A stretch of DNA of 64,000 nucleotides from Cranoglanis bouderius (GCA_023630585.1 CM042568.1:3699016-3763015); one strand, 5' to 3'. Shown: positions 10,297 to 22,555, counted from the stretch's first letter. Notes: a model not told the origin generated them from the sequence alone. A program made the numbers and translations.

Positions 10297-11133
10297 ATGG
10301 ATGGATTGTTTTATAATGAAGCTCTGGATGGTGTTTTAAACCACCACCACCATCATCATCCTCACCATCATCATCATCATCATCACCACGGCGAGGCTGG
10401 AGGAGGGAACGGATTCGAAACCCTGACGCGCAACATGAGCCTGAACCTCGCCGACGCTCACGACGCGCTCACGCTCACGTCCCCCGACCTCCAATTACTC
10501 AAACTCACCTCCCCCGAGTTGGAGCGGCTCATCATCCAGTCCTGCAACGGCTCAGCTCCGGCGACCCCGGTTTCCGGTCCGGCGCGCTCTTTCCCCGCTC
10601 CAAAACACGCCGCGGACGAGCACGATGCCTTCGCCGCCCTGGCTGAGTTTCAGTGCCACCAGAGGATGTCCAGTAACCCCGAAGATGTCGCACCTGTAGC
10701 TACGGGATCGTCTCACGCCTGCGCCGGGTTTGCGGACCATCTGAACCACACGTGGGACGCGTACACCGACGCGCCGCCGCCGTGCGTTCCTGCGCAGTTT
10801 GGCTGCGCGGCGGCGCTCAAGGACGAGCCGCAGAAAGTCCCCGAGACGCCGCCGCTGTCTCCCATCGACATGGAGGACCAGGAGAGGATCAAAGCCGAGA
10901 GGAAGCGCATGAGAAACCGCGTGGCCGCCTCTAAGTGCCGGAAGCGGAAGCTGGAACGGCTCGCGCGGCTGGAGGAGCGAGTGAGCCGGTTAACGGGGGA
11001 GAACGGAGAGCTGCGCGGCGCCGCCGAAACGCTCAGAGACCAAGTCGCGCAACTCAGACACCAGCTCCTGGATCACATCAAGAGCGGCTGCAAACTCCTC
11101 AGCCAGCAGCTGCAGACTGTTAAAGAGTTTTAA
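10297..11133 (+). CDS. jun: Jun-family AP-1 transcription factor (bZIP), intronless
   Basis: A single-exon frame of 278 codons, as in all vertebrate JUN genes. Jun-type features in order: an LTSPDLQLLKLTSPELERL segment with Ser62-Pro and Ser72-Pro, matching the JNK sites Ser63/Ser73 of human c-Jun; an LKDEPQ sumoylation-like motif (Lys175); PETPPLSPIDM (184-192, GSK3-site region); basic region ERKRMRNRVAASKCRKRK (201-218) with redox Cys214; and a zipper with leucines at 225, 232, 239, 246, 253 and His260. It should bind TGA(G/C)TCA or CRE sites as a homodimer or with Fos. Unusual points: a His tract at 16-31 (six His, Pro, nine His) replaces the usual N-terminal delta/JNK-docking region; the protein is shorter than human JUN (331); and the zipper and C-terminus (QQLQTVKEF) are diverged. 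It lies beside fggy, as human JUN does. A teleost-specific jun paralogue is an alternative to the direct orthologue. Confidence 0.9.
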   Translation: MDGLFYNEALDGVLNHHHHHHPHHHHHHHHHGEAGGGNGFETLTRNMSLNLADAHDALTLTSPDLQLLKLTSPELERLIIQSCNGSAPATPVSGPARSFPAPKHAADEHDAFAALAEFQCHQRMSSNPEDVAPVATGSSHACAGFADHLNHTWDAYTDAPPPCVPAQFGCAAALKDEPQKVPETPPLSPIDMEDQERIKAERKRMRNRVAASKCRKRKLERLARLEERVSRLTGENGELRGAAETLRDQVAQLRHQLLDHIKSGCKLLSQQLQTVKEF

Positions 11134-12030
11134 AGGTGCGGTTCGTCTTTTTTTTTTTTTTTTTAAACTGTGCTTCAACACTTATAATGATGTCAGTCAT
11201 AGCCTATTACAGAAAGACTGCAATTCAAAATGCTAATTTTTTCCTTTCATTTCAGGATTCTGTTTACAATTTTTTTATTTACATTTGTTTCTGACCCGGA
11301 AATTAGCTCCACCCCAGCTGGATCAGAGCTACTTTTAGCCACTTTTATTTCCTAAAATGCACCTTACTCTGCACATGTACTGTAGTTTCTCCACAGCACA
11401 TTGGGCTAGACGTCAGAGTTGTCTAAAATGACACACAGCTCCTTTAATACTTTAATCAGACTGCACTGTAAACCTTGTCTTCCAGTGTCTAAGGGAAGTT
11501 GTTTGTGCTAGACAGCTTCATAGACATTTTCATGAGTGGCACAGAGGGTATCGGCGTCGTTGCCTCACAGGATCCAGGGTCGGATCCTGAGCTCGAGGTT
11601 CCTCCGGGTTTTCCCGGTTTCCTCGCAAAAATATGCTGGTGATTAAATTGCCCATAAAAAGTGTCCAATCCAGGGTGTATTCCCACCTCAGGCCCACCCC
11701 ACCCCTGACCTCTATAAAGAACTTACTGAATATAAAGGAATGAATTTCATATTAACATGTGGTGTCAACTCCCCCCCCCCCCCCCATTTCTCTTTTTACT
11801 AATATACAGATTTGCACTGTTTTTAGGTTTTCTACAATCTTTGTCCTACATTGTAAAAATTTTTTTTTTGTGTGTAAACATTTTATACTGGCAGTCAACC
11901 TGTATATGGGGTTGTTTTCGCCCAGGTCACCTGTATGATGATTAAACAGTGACATGATGGTCCATGTACAGTACAAAAGCAACTGTTACACACTTTCAGT
12001 GCGACTTAAATAAATAAATAAATAAACAAA
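11134..12030 (+). other. jun 3' untranslated region (inferred)
   Basis: The sequence after the stop is AT-rich and has repeated AATAAA words at 12006-12024 that could end the transcript. A SINE lies inside it at 11530-11730. The exact end cannot be fixed. Confidence 0.4.
11530..11730 (+). repeat. tRNA-derived SINE in the jun 3' region
   Basis: The text GTGGCACAGAGGGTATCGGCG ... GGATCCAGGGTCGGATCCTG resembles a decayed tRNA-like promoter head. The downstream CCTCCGGGTTTTCCCGGTTTC and GATTAAATTGCCCATAA are known from fish SINE/LINE tails. Confidence 0.6.
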
Positions 12031-13341
12031 CAGAGCTTCTTAAAATGAAAGAAAACGTACTTGTGTGTATAACATTTAAAATGATTGTGAATATGCAAAT
12101 GCTCTAGAATGTTAAGAAGAGACTGTTTACGGGTTTTTTGTTTTTTTTTGGTAAACACATTTTCTGCTTTTGGTTTGAAAGCAGGATTAGAGGACACTTC
12201 GGGAATTGTTAAGCGAGTCTCCTTGAAGTTTAAATATAAAGTCAGAATGGTCAATTTGTCATCAGTATCAGATGTACATTGTTTATAGTATTGATGGGAC
12301 ATGCAGGTCACAACACAATTTTAAATGTAAAAGAAAAGAAAACTGTAAACAAGCAATTAAAAACAGATTCAAGCGCTATATATACACATATACATATACC
12401 GGAAAATTACTAATTAATTGTTACGGAAAACTACACAAACCGTTGTCAGATTGCATACTGATCGACAGGATGTGAGCTTTCACGGCTCCTTTCTTGTCAC
12501 TACCCATGTTGTGTGGTGTATCGGTAAATATTTTGAACGTATTTCTAGCAGTAAGTGGAATTAACAGGTGAAGTTGCGGTTTTGTGTGTACACGTGCAAG
12601 TCATATAATACAACTTGCCTACCTTTTTACAGTATTTGATAATCATGATCTATACCCATCAATCATAGTACAGACTTTCTGCTAATTCTTATTCCCTTTA
12701 CCGTTGGTAGAACTACTATACATGACCCCCCCCACACACACACACCACTGCTAGCCAGATGCAGTTTTGCTCTCGCTCAGGCACAGAGAGTCCGAGCGAG
12801 AGCAGGAAAGTAGTCACTTCTGTTTCTGTGGTTGGGGTAAAAGAGGAACTGACGTAAGCAATAAGACACTTCTTATTCTTCTTCAAGACACAATTCTTAC
12901 TGGTGGAGTCCCTGGAAAGGACGTGACTTGGACGTCGTAAAATTCTGACCACCTTCAATCGGCCAGAATGAAGAAATCGAGTGCAATGAACAACGTTATT
13001 CTTTTTTGTGCACACGATAATGAGATTAAAGGCTCCTGAGCGGTGCGACAGAAAAGCGTTTCCTCTATATTGTCTAAATCACGGTGACGCCACCGCGAGT
13101 CCGAGAGAGTAAAACTTGGAGGGATGGCTTCACTCTCTCTCCCGTCAATCACAGCAGCACTAGCCAATCTGTGAGGTCATGTACGTATGTATGTAGCAGA
13201 GGGTGGATAACGCTTTCCTCCGAAAGCATGAGCGGCAGTTCTCTCAGAGGAAGCGTGTCTCGTCTTAGCCTTCACCTTCCCACGTGAGAGCTGACTGGTG
13301 GGCGGGATTAAATAAGGAAAAGGGATGAACACGGGACGGGC
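12031..13341. other. Intergenic, jun to tada1
   Basis: No coding exon is seen. The stretch separates two convergent genes. Two patches with moderate GC (12760-12860 and 13080-13290) carry only short frames without recognisable domains. Confidence 0.5.
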
Positions 13342-13347
13342 TTTATT
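13342..13347 (-). terminator. Candidate tada1 polyadenylation signal
   Basis: AATAAA on the minus strand, about 450 bases beyond the tada1 stop codon. It is the first clear hexamer I noticed there. Confidence 0.4.
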
Positions 13348-13790
13348 TCCTGTATCTGCAAACCTTTACAATGAAAAAGGTACGTGCGTCGGAACATTAC
13401 TTCATAAACAAATATTTACAAAAGTGCCAAACGCACTACAAGGATCAAACTACAGCCGGATATTATAAATCTTAGCATGGACACTAGCTATGTAAAACCA
13501 TAACTGGTCCATGAGTAACAATTCTGAGCACTGAAGACTTACCGAGAGATCTAATTCGTTATAATAATCAATGTCGACGTATGTAATTATGCCGTTAGGT
13601 GCAACCTAATCAGAGATCATGAGGTTTATATACCTATAAACCATTTAAATGAACTGTATTATTCTAACGAGAGGATCTGGAAGTCCATGCTGTCCAGAAT
13701 GACAATCATATACGGTCCGGTTGTCCTCCTCGTGCAGAAACAGGAACCAGTACAGTGTTGAAGGTGTAAATGAAGGACATGGACAGCGTC

Positions 13791-16700
13791 TCAGCAGAGT
13801 GACAGGCCCTCCTTGGTGGCCAACCGCTGCCTGTGGATGTTGTCCTGCTCAAGCTCCTCATGACTCGGGTGCCAGAGCCGGGCGAGGATGCGCTCCATGT
13901 TCAGAGCGTAGACGGTGTGAGATGGCATCACGCTGCGGTGCACCTGACCACAACACACACACAGTTTGGGTTAAAATCAGAATGTGACGTGCTCCTGACC
14001 ACAAAGGGATCTCGCATTTATTCTGCATTCAGACGACTGAATGGCTTTCTGTTCTCTGCTACCACAATTTCCACGACATCTTACAGTCCGTAATGTTTCG
14101 TCTCTTCTCCAACAGAGCTTTGAGTGGAATCTACCTAAAATTTGCAAAAGGACAACGATAAGCAAATAAACCCAGCCTGTGCACTTTGTTTAGACGTTCT
14201 AGAGAGAGGAGACTGAGAGTGCTTAACATCATATGCTGAAGCGCTTCATTTTCATGTTATGATAAGAAATACTACCTAAGCGTTAGTACACACTATTAAT
14301 AAGGAAGTGCATTAGGTTACTGAGTGACGTCGCCCACCTGACAAGCGACTAAGATGAAGTAAAACAAACTGACACATTTACAGTGTATTCTTCCTTTTTT
14401 TAAAAAAAAAAAAAAACGAAGACCTGTTTACATCTCCAAAAAAATGTTCATCACTATCACAAGTTGAAGAATGTGAGATATGATGAGTAAGATATAACAC
14501 GACAGAACGTGCTGTAATAATAACAATAATAATAATAATAAAAAGATGCACGTCGGGGTGGTGTGATGCCGTATGACGTGGAAGTGGAGTGCCGCTACCC
14601 TGCTATATGTTATGCTATATTTTCATACGTCGAATCGTCATGCATTTTAACAGTTTGTAGATTTAATGTTGTGGAACATCCGGGACAAGTTACTTCCTGT
14701 TCTTACTTATGTTTTAGCGGCGATAAACGGTCAGTCCCTCTCCAGCCTCTCTCTTTTTTCTCTCTCTCTCAGATCGGATCAGGTTGGATCTCTCGGTCTC
14801 TCGCAAAAAACGCAGCTCCTCATTTTACCAAGAAACCAAAAAGCGTAGACTCCTCTGTCCTGAAGATTTCCTGAGCTGTTAAACCTCGCAGAGCACCCGA
14901 GACTCCTTCCATAAACATTAACTAATAGCCTCCTAACAAAAAAAAAACATCACCACATTAACAGTTATTTATTATTGGTCTTAGATTATGTGGAGCGTCC
15001 GCTTTAGAAGTCCCTGTCTATGAGCTGTTACTATAGAAACAATAACATGTTACAACGAGTGTATTCATATTAGCCTATCGTTCAGGTTACAGCCGGAGCT
15101 ACCTGTGCAATTATACGAAAGTAACGCACAGCTTCTGACCAATCAGAATCGAGTATTCAACTGTGCTGCGCTGTGGTATAATTAAGAAATAAAACACTCC
15201 AGGATGTGCTGTTGTATGAAAATAATCAGACCTTACGAGAGGTAACGGGTAACAATTTCCCTGTAAAAGCACATCCCCAATTTGCCAATGATTAAATCTT
15301 TTTTTATTCGTTATAGAATGATGCATCCTAGTTCCTGTTCTCACTTATGTTATAGCAGCTATAAATAGTCTTTCCCTCACAAGCCTCCCTTTTTGTGTTT
15401 AAGACAAAAAACAAACAATTCCTGTGTCCTGAAGAAGTTACAGCTTTACCTCTGACTGTTACAAAGCGCTGACACTGGAGACTCCTTCCATAAAATGTTA
15501 CATAAACACATTTCCCTTCACAGAAAATTTTCACTATAAATCAACCATTCTTTAAAAACCGTCCACCGTACAACCAATTGCTCTATCCTGTTAAAATATG
15601 TGAATATAGCCGAAGGCATTAGGGGATGACAATACACCACAAAATATCATTGATAAAATGTATATGTGAGACTATAAGCGTGATTATATTTTCATTGAAA
15701 CATTCCTCCCCGAATAAACTGATAGTGTGGTAAGATGTCACCTGTAGACCCTCCAGCAGATCGTACATGCTGATGGGAGGCAAAGGGGCGGGGGCACTGG
15801 AGCCAGAGCATGCCAATAGGAAAGCAGCCTGCTGTTCTGCATCGTCTGGAGACACCTGAGGGGGCGGAGCAGCCGGCAGCGAGGCACTGGAGGGGGGGCT
15901 GTGGGTAAACGGACACGAGACTATTAACTCGCTGCACAACTAAGTAAAGTCAAGTTTACTATACATGCTCACTACATGGTGTAGAAAATATCGCCGTCAT
16001 GGAGCTTTATATATACACACACCCCCCACTATACAGTCAGGTCCATAAGTATTTGGACAGTGACAATTTTCGTAATATTGCCTCTGTATACCACGACAAT
16101 GGATTTGAAATGAAGCAATAAAGATGCGATTGATGTTTAGACTTTCAATACGCGTTTGTTCTAGCAAAAAAAAAAAATGATAATACTATAGTATGTGAAA
16201 ATAAAACGTTTACGCAAAGGGTTGTGCATACTGTAACCATGACAATAATACGGAACTTTTTTTTTTACTGCTTTGTATCTGATAATGAGGAAATCTAGAC
16301 TATATGGCCAAAAGTATGTGGACACCCAAAAGCAGAACGTGCAATTAATATATTTATGGCTGTGAATTTGAGGTCGACCGATAGTGGATTTTACGGATAC
16401 TGATAACTCAATTGGGCGCGGTACCAGACGATAACCGATTGATCAACCTGATAGTTTCTAAAATTGATACTGAATAAAGCCATGATGCTCAAAAGAAAAT
16501 ATTGCTGAATTTCATTACAAAAATACAGTACTGACTGTACCATGAAAATGTACTGTACTTTTTAAAATGAAATTAATACAGAAATATTAATATTTAACTA
16601 GTAATAAATATTAAAAGTAAATAAAAGTTATACATTCAAACTGAACCAAAAAGTAACACTCCAAATAACAAATAAAAATAGAGACAACCAAAATTAATTA

Positions 16701-17871
16701 AAAAAAAACAAAAAAAAAAAAACACTTCAAATAACAACAAAATTTGTCAGCGATAGATTTTATTTCGGCTCTAGAGGCCGCTCTCATACTGTATTATGAA
16801 CACGGACCCTTCTCAGCTGCTCCCGCAACGAATGCAACCGGGAAATCGGTGTGGATTTTTGCAGATAACTGATAGTTGCAGCAATCGTACATCAGTGCTG
16901 ATCAATCGGCAAAACCGATCACTCGGTCGACCTCTACTGTGAACATGTAGAACGTGAAAAATCTGACCGTCTCAGGACACCAAAAGCTAAAGACAGTGAA
17001 GTGACTCACTATTCTGTGACAGTGTGGTACGCAGCCAGGCTGTTCTTGAGGTATGGCTGCAGTGCGACGTCACTGCCAAAGGCGTACTGGAAGTGTCCCT
17101 CTCTCAGACGGTAGGCTTTTCTCCGAGACACCACTGCAGTGATGAGGTCTTTTAAATGCACCTGAACAACAGGATGGATAGTTAAGACAAATAATAATAA
17201 TAATAATAATAACAAAACTTATTACACTTAAAATACACTACTGTATATTTTCAAACACATACAGAGACTATGACAAACATATCATAGCTGGCTGGATTGT
17301 TCCAAACCACACTGTGCTGTTACAGGAAAACAATCAACGACAACCAGATGATCAAAACACACACACACATACCTCGAGAGCGTGCACGACAGTGCTCACG
17401 GCGTCCTCGGTGACATTGTCGAGGCCCATCTCGAAGGCGGTCACCATCATGCGGGCCTCCAGCTGCCCCCGTGTGGGCAGTAAGAGCGTGTGAGCACTGA
17501 GCTTCATCATCTCCTCCTCCTCCGCTCCGGCCTCGCGAGGGCTGAACGTCTGAGCTCCACTCAGCGGGTTCTGGGGCTGGAAGCGATGCTGGACAGAGAC
17601 AAGCTGAGAAGATCAGTGGACACCACACACACACACCACCTTAATGACGGGGTTTTTCTTCGGTGGCGGCTGACAGACATGGTCTCACACACACACAGTA
17701 AATAGTACCCTACCTACGTGATCTGTGAGCCCATTACTGACAATAAATCTAAAATAAATGCAAAGAAACAGTTTTCCAGCCTCTTCCAAATTATATATAG
17801 GCTATGCAATTATCAGACACAGATATTACCGGTCACTCTCGACGTCATCCTTTCTTGCCCTCTTTGCAAAA

Positions 17872-17903
<32 letters not shown>

Positions 17904-20900
17904 AAAAAATAAAATAAAATTTCCACTGGCTTTCACAGCTTTGTAAGATAAGATCCTTCTTTGCTAGACCTGATAATTATTTTGGTATATGATCATATCT
18001 ATATTAAAAAGTAGCATTAAAAAGTTTATTTTAACTAATAGTCTAATTTTCTACCATATACAATTGAATAAAATTAGCAGCTAGCTAACAACTTGCTTTG
18101 TTCTGGTTTCACCTCACTCCAGTCTAAACTAAATGATTTTATAGGTTATTTACTACACATTGTCATATGAACAACCTGAGAATACTGTGGATTATTAAGG
18201 CTAAAATCTTACTAACCACTCTTGCTAAATGAGGTGAGCACACTTACGTTCTCATTTCAGATGTGTTCTGAGTAAATGATTTGTTATACACCGATTCAGA
18301 CAGGAACCTTCAGTTGTTTTAACCGTTCGTTAAAACGAATCGGTTCAAAGGAGTCGTCAGGTCGCGAATCAGACATTAGTGGACGTGGACGCGTCGTGTG
18401 CTAATCCCGGCTGTTGGGACCTCGCAAAGGGTTTGCGTCAACACAGAAAACACTATCACTGGATAGGATTTCTTTTTTCGTTTATTGAAAGTGTGGTTTA
18501 TGTCGGCTGCATGTGCGGAAGCTCGTCAGAGAAGATAAGGCGACGTTTTTTGAGCACAATTCACACCCAGCGGTAATTCAGGAAAATAAATAAATAAATC
18601 TGCGGCACGTGAAACATGGATTCGGTCTTCCGACCTTTTACCATCGTGTCAGTTGATTTTGATTAATATGTTCGAGGGAGAGAGAGCAAAGACGGTGCTT
18701 AGTTTGAAGACAGAGAGTGTGCGGTTCCCTCCCTCAGTTAACATGCGCCCCATCACAAGCGCAGCGGTCATCTACATCACTCATAAATCACAATAACTGA
18801 TCAAATAAGGCTTTGGCGGGACGAAAATTCGTTGCCAAAGAATTTTCAATGCAGGAAAAACCCTGAAATGATTAAAAAAAAAAAAAAAAATTAAAAATTA
18901 AATCTTGGCAAAATGACTTACGTCGAATTTCTGGCGCACAGAAGGAAATTTCTTTTTGTTTTTTTGCTTGGCCGACTTGTTGGAACCGCTGGACCACTGC
19001 AGTGAACCGGGACCCTCTGCTGGAGAGAAAAAAAAAAAACAAATTGTGAAAAAATATGAATAAACGTGAGCAAAATTGGCGCACACTTGTTTCTGGTTTA
19101 CGTGAACAGTAAACAAAGCTAAGTGGAAAAGAAAAGCCTCTAAATAAATATTTACTTTACTTTTGGCTGGTGTGCGGTACATTTTTAATCATACCTGGTG
19201 TGGATACGATGATCTGGCAACGTGTGAGAATGGCCAGCAGGAAGTCATTGTGGATGTGAACTGCAAAAGGGAAAAACAAGATTATGTCCAAAATGGGTGG
19301 GGAAAAAAAAATCCATTTTATCACATTCACCTACCACAAGGGTGTAATGTTTCTTTTAAGTTATGTTTCTTTTTATCCATCATATAAACAGTTCATCCTG
19401 TTGAATTCTAAACTCTGATTGGTCAGAAGGTGCTGATTCATTTTCCATAACAGTAGCTCACAGGTTTACATTAAAGGTGCAGTAGGCGATTTAAAATAAT
19501 AAATAAATAAATAAAAAAAACTCGGTATTTGTACAAATAACTTAGAAGATATGTAGAACATGATTAAAATGATTATTATTATTATTTTTAACCATTGAAT
19601 TAAGCCGTGGACTTAAAAAAAAAAAAAAGTTTATTAAGTCAGTGAGGAAACTTGTAATCGTTTGAGAGCCACAACAACGATAACAAGCTGCTTACATTTG
19701 TAGACGGAAGTTGGCCGAGAGTTCGCCCTCCATTTTTTGTCGAACTGAGAGGCTTCGGAAAACATGACGGCATTTCCGGTAATGGAACATAGTGAGCATC
19801 GATGGTCCCTGGTTTTTGTGGTGCATTGTGGGATTTTTTTAGGGAGCGATTTTGCGATTGAGACAGCCCTTAAAATGGCCGAATCCCTGGTCAGTGCAGA
19901 ATCTTTAAGGGAAAAAAACCCTACCAAAAAAAAAGAAAACTAATCTTACCCAATGCACCTTTAATACGCTCGTTCTAATGCGTTGTCGTTTCTATAGCAA
20001 CGACTCATTCACACGGACTTGTATGGCAGCCGCTTGACATAATGTAAATGTAAAAAAACAGCGGTTATTTAATCAAAAAATGTATAATCATTGACGTAGT
20101 GACGTTTTCTGTTAGGAGACATTTATGTTACATTTATGGAAGGAGTCTCCAGTGTCAGAGGTAAAGCTGTATATTGAAGTTTTCCCGAAATCCTCAGTAC
20201 AGAGGAGTTTACGCTTTGTGGTTTCTCTGCAACATGTCAAGCTTTCGTCTTATTAACATCATGAATGAGAGAGGGGGAAAAGAAGCGAGGGTGAAGAAAC
20301 GACGTGTTCGTGTAAACGAGGACAGGAACGAACTTGTTTTGTGGCCGTTCCACAACATAACTATAAACGGATAAAAAGTATCACGTCGTTTTGGGTAAAA
20401 CTGCTGTGGTGTAAGAGGGATAAAACAACTCGCAGGAAAACAATCAACTGTTGGGGGATAGAACAGTAGCTCGGCGTCATGACCCCACCCCGTCGTTGAT
20501 TAGTTTCCTATAACAGCATGACACTGAGTGTTTTATTGCTTACTTATACACACACACTCCTGCCTTGTTGGTCACCTTTTGTAGATTAAAAGCACTTTTT
20601 TTTTGTTTTTTTTTTGGTCAAGGTAAGGTGTGTGTTAATTGTCCTCTCTCTATCAGTAAGTTTTTGGTTGATGGACTTTCTCACACACACACACACACAC
20701 ACACTCAGGGTTGAGCCTGACACGATAATTATATGGACGTGACCTTGAGATCGCCTATTGTGTTTACATGCGTGTTTATTTACATGAGAACGAACGTCAC
20801 CAACATTTTAGCCATCTGCGCAGATTCCGTCCTCTCGTCTGCTCTAGGGCTGCCAAATTAATATTCAAACTTCGAATATTCATCGAACTGAAGATAAAAA

Positions 20901-22092
20901 TGCACATTCGAACGCAAAAATTGTATTGTAATGCAAGACGTGCAGCGAGCACTAGAACTGATTTTAAAGAAAACATACCATTGGGGAAAAAAAAAAATGA
21001 CACGAAAGATAACGACGCACTGACGATGTTTTATGAAGAGGAAAAATCTAGAAAGAATAGTTCTAGCGTTTCGAATAATCCAGTCGTAGTCAGTAACGTG
21101 GGGATTGAGCTGCGTGAGCTGAAGCCGAACAGCGAGCGGACAGCGGTAAACTGAAGCGCTTTACTAGCGGGTTAACGAACTCAAACACTTATGAGATTAA
21201 TCAGACATGTATACGACCTAAACCTACTATTACGACGTGCTTCTGCAGAAAATGACACGAATACGCTCTTTCCGTAACAACACACTAAAACACAAAAAGA
21301 CAATGAATAACTAGAGCATGTATAACAATAACGTGGATATTCTTAAGAATTAAAAGTTCTTTGAAAGAGTGCACTTGCATTATTATGCTGTTATATTATC
21401 ATTATTTCAGCCGCATAAAATGGCGTTAAAATGACAATAATATCGCGTATCGCAATTATTTCTGGGACAATATATCGTCCAGTAAAAGTAGTTATAGTGA
21501 CAGGCCTAGTCAGGGTCACTGCTGTACTCAGTAATGGTCAGTAATTGTATATGAAATTAGTTTATTTAATAAAATCTCACCATTATCGTGTCCCAGAAGG
21601 CGGCGGGCCTCGACATCAAACTCCTCTTTACTGATTTTCTGTTTGAACCACAGCTTCAAATTTGCCCAGTAACTAACAAACAAACAAACAAACAAACAAA
21701 CAAACAAACACAATTAACTAATTGTATAAACGGTGCATTAGAGATTAAGCAAATACAATTCAGAAACTAGAAGCATCTCCACAGTGTCATCTGATGTGCA
21801 TGTAATTACTAGAATAAATTTAAATTCATTCTGGAAAAGTTATTTGTTTTTTTGTTTTTGTTTTAATTAGCCGGCTAGCTATCTTAGCAAAACATGCAAC
21901 TGAGCTAGCTCGCTCATTTAACACATATCTCACTCAGACTTAATGCACTTTCTCATTAAGAAACCTTTTTTTTTTTATTCATTATTATGAATTAAACCTC
22001 ATTATATGAAACGCTCACTGCTTTATATTGTCCCCAATGGCGTCCGTCAGGTTCTTCTTAGCCAGCTCCAGTTCGCTCGCGTGAGCTGCCAT
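13791..22092 (-). CDS. tada1: Transcriptional adaptor 1 (SAGA complex subunit), complete
   Basis: Eight coding exons on the minus strand: 22019-22092, 21581-21672, 19195-19260, 18922-19019, 17373-17588, 17010-17161, 15742-15898 and 13791-13943. All have GT/AG borders and consistent phase, giving 335 codons plus TGA, the length of human TADA1. The start MAAHASELELAKKNLTDAIG and the end KEGLSLC match the human ends. Landmarks are YWANLKLWFKQKISKEEFD, HNDFLLAILTRCQIIVSTP, FPSVRQKFD/HRFQPQNPLSGAQ, LPTRGQLEARMM, LDNVTEDAVSTVV, VVSRRKAYRLREGHFQYAFG, DDAEQQAAFLLACSG and MYDLLEGLQ. TADA1 (Hfi1/STAF42) is a nuclear histone-fold scaffold of the SAGA/STAGA co-activator and has no enzymatic activity. An acidic EEEE stretch follows PREAGA in exon 5. 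The exon 1/2 junction reads CA|T, giving His where human has Gln. Introns hold several MITEs, and a (GTTT)n tract abuts the exon 2 acceptor. Confidence 0.95.
14640..15190 (+). repeat. Dispersed MITE family, copy B (tada1 intron 7)
   Basis: It begins TAGATTTAATGTTGTGGAAC, passes through GAGACTCCTTCCATAAA and ends with TTCTGACCAATCAGAATCGA, the fullest copy in the window. The terminal part matches, in reverse, 19391-19470, 31820-31920 and 48510-48590. Confidence 0.65.
15310..15520 (+). repeat. Dispersed MITE family, copy C (partial)
   Basis: It shares TAGTTCCTGTTCTCACTTATG and GACACTGGAGACTCCTTCCA with copy B and lies just downstream of it, so intron 7 holds two copies in tandem orientation. 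Confidence 0.65.
16032..16320. repeat. Tc1/mariner-like MITE fragments
   Basis: TACAGTCAGGTCCATAAGTATTTGGACA (from 16033) is a familiar fish Tc1-type terminus. A second terminus, CTATATGGCCAAAAGTATGTGGACACC near 16300, belongs to the family seen at 44575. Neither copy is complete. Confidence 0.55.
16368..16936. mobile_element. hAT-type MITE with 8-bp target duplication
   Basis: Inverted ends TTGAGGTCGACCGATAGTGG and its near complement (CACTCGGTCGACCTCTA) enclose 569 bp. The flanks CTGTGAAT (16360-16367) and CTGTGAAC (16937-16944) form an 8-bp target duplication with one mismatch, as expected for hAT. It has no transposase and lies in tada1 intron 6. Confidence 0.8.
17869..17921. repeat. Tetranucleotide microsatellite (AAAT)n
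   Basis: An imperfect AAAT run in tada1 intron 4. Confidence 0.85.
19391..20400 (-). repeat. Dispersed MITE family, copy D (interrupted)
   Basis: The termini TTGAATTCTAAACTCTGATTGG and AACTATAAACGGATAAAAAG match copies B and A. The copy is interrupted at 19471-19964 by a second MITE, then resumes with TACGCTCGTTCTAATGCGTT. Confidence 0.65.
19475..19960. mobile_element. Nested MITE with TTAA target duplication
   Basis: The ends AGGTGCAGTAGGCGATTT and CCAATGCACCT are short inverted repeats, flanked on both sides by TTAA (19471-19474, 19961-19964). TTAA targets are typical of piggyBac- or Kolobok-type elements. The open frame inside (19634-19927, minus) has no known domain. Confidence 0.65.
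20713..21509. mobile_element. Probable hAT-type MITE in tada1 intron 2
   Basis: The left end GAGCCTGACACGATAATTAT and the complement of the right end TAGTTATAGTGACAGGCCTAG are similar. The flanks TCAGGGTT (20705-20712) and TCAGGGTC (21510-21517) form a likely 8-bp duplication. A 128-codon frame inside (20768-21154) has no recognisable domain and is probably chance. Confidence 0.5.
21674..21711. repeat. Tetranucleotide microsatellite (AAAC)n at the tada1 exon 2 acceptor
   Basis: About nine units, read as GTTT on the gene strand. They end one or two bases before the AG acceptor of exon 2, so the repeat forms the whole polypyrimidine-like tract. Confidence 0.95.
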
Positions 22093-22499
22093 AGCGACAT
22101 CGGCACCTACCATCGAGCTAAACAAAAGGGGTGGCCTTGGAATAACGCTGATTTTCAAACAATACCACTATCCCGGAAATATTGCATGTATTATGATATG
22201 TAGATCACAATATCATCAAACGTTTCGAGTCTGTAGCGTTTTCGTGCCACACTAAGAGATTCAGGCTTGTTTTTACATCTCTGAAAAAAGTCCATCGCCC
22301 CCTGCTGTTCAGGAGTGGTACAGCTCAACACCGCTCAGACCAGCAACACGCAGGTGATACCATTTTAAACCAAAATGGAGGAAACTGTTCATACAGTTCA
22401 TTTGGAAAATAATAATACAATAATGTTATCCCAAAAAGATAACAAAGATAAAGTGACCATGAGCATTGAGAAAGCCTCCATATAAATTAATAGCTAATC

Positions 22500-22555
<56 letters not shown>

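Noticed and set aside
10552..11181. Frames opposite or offset to jun
   Set aside because: Shadows of the GC-rich jun coding sequence.
20768..21154. 128-codon frame as a gene
   Set aside because: Lies inside a probable hAT MITE in a tada1 intron; no known domain.
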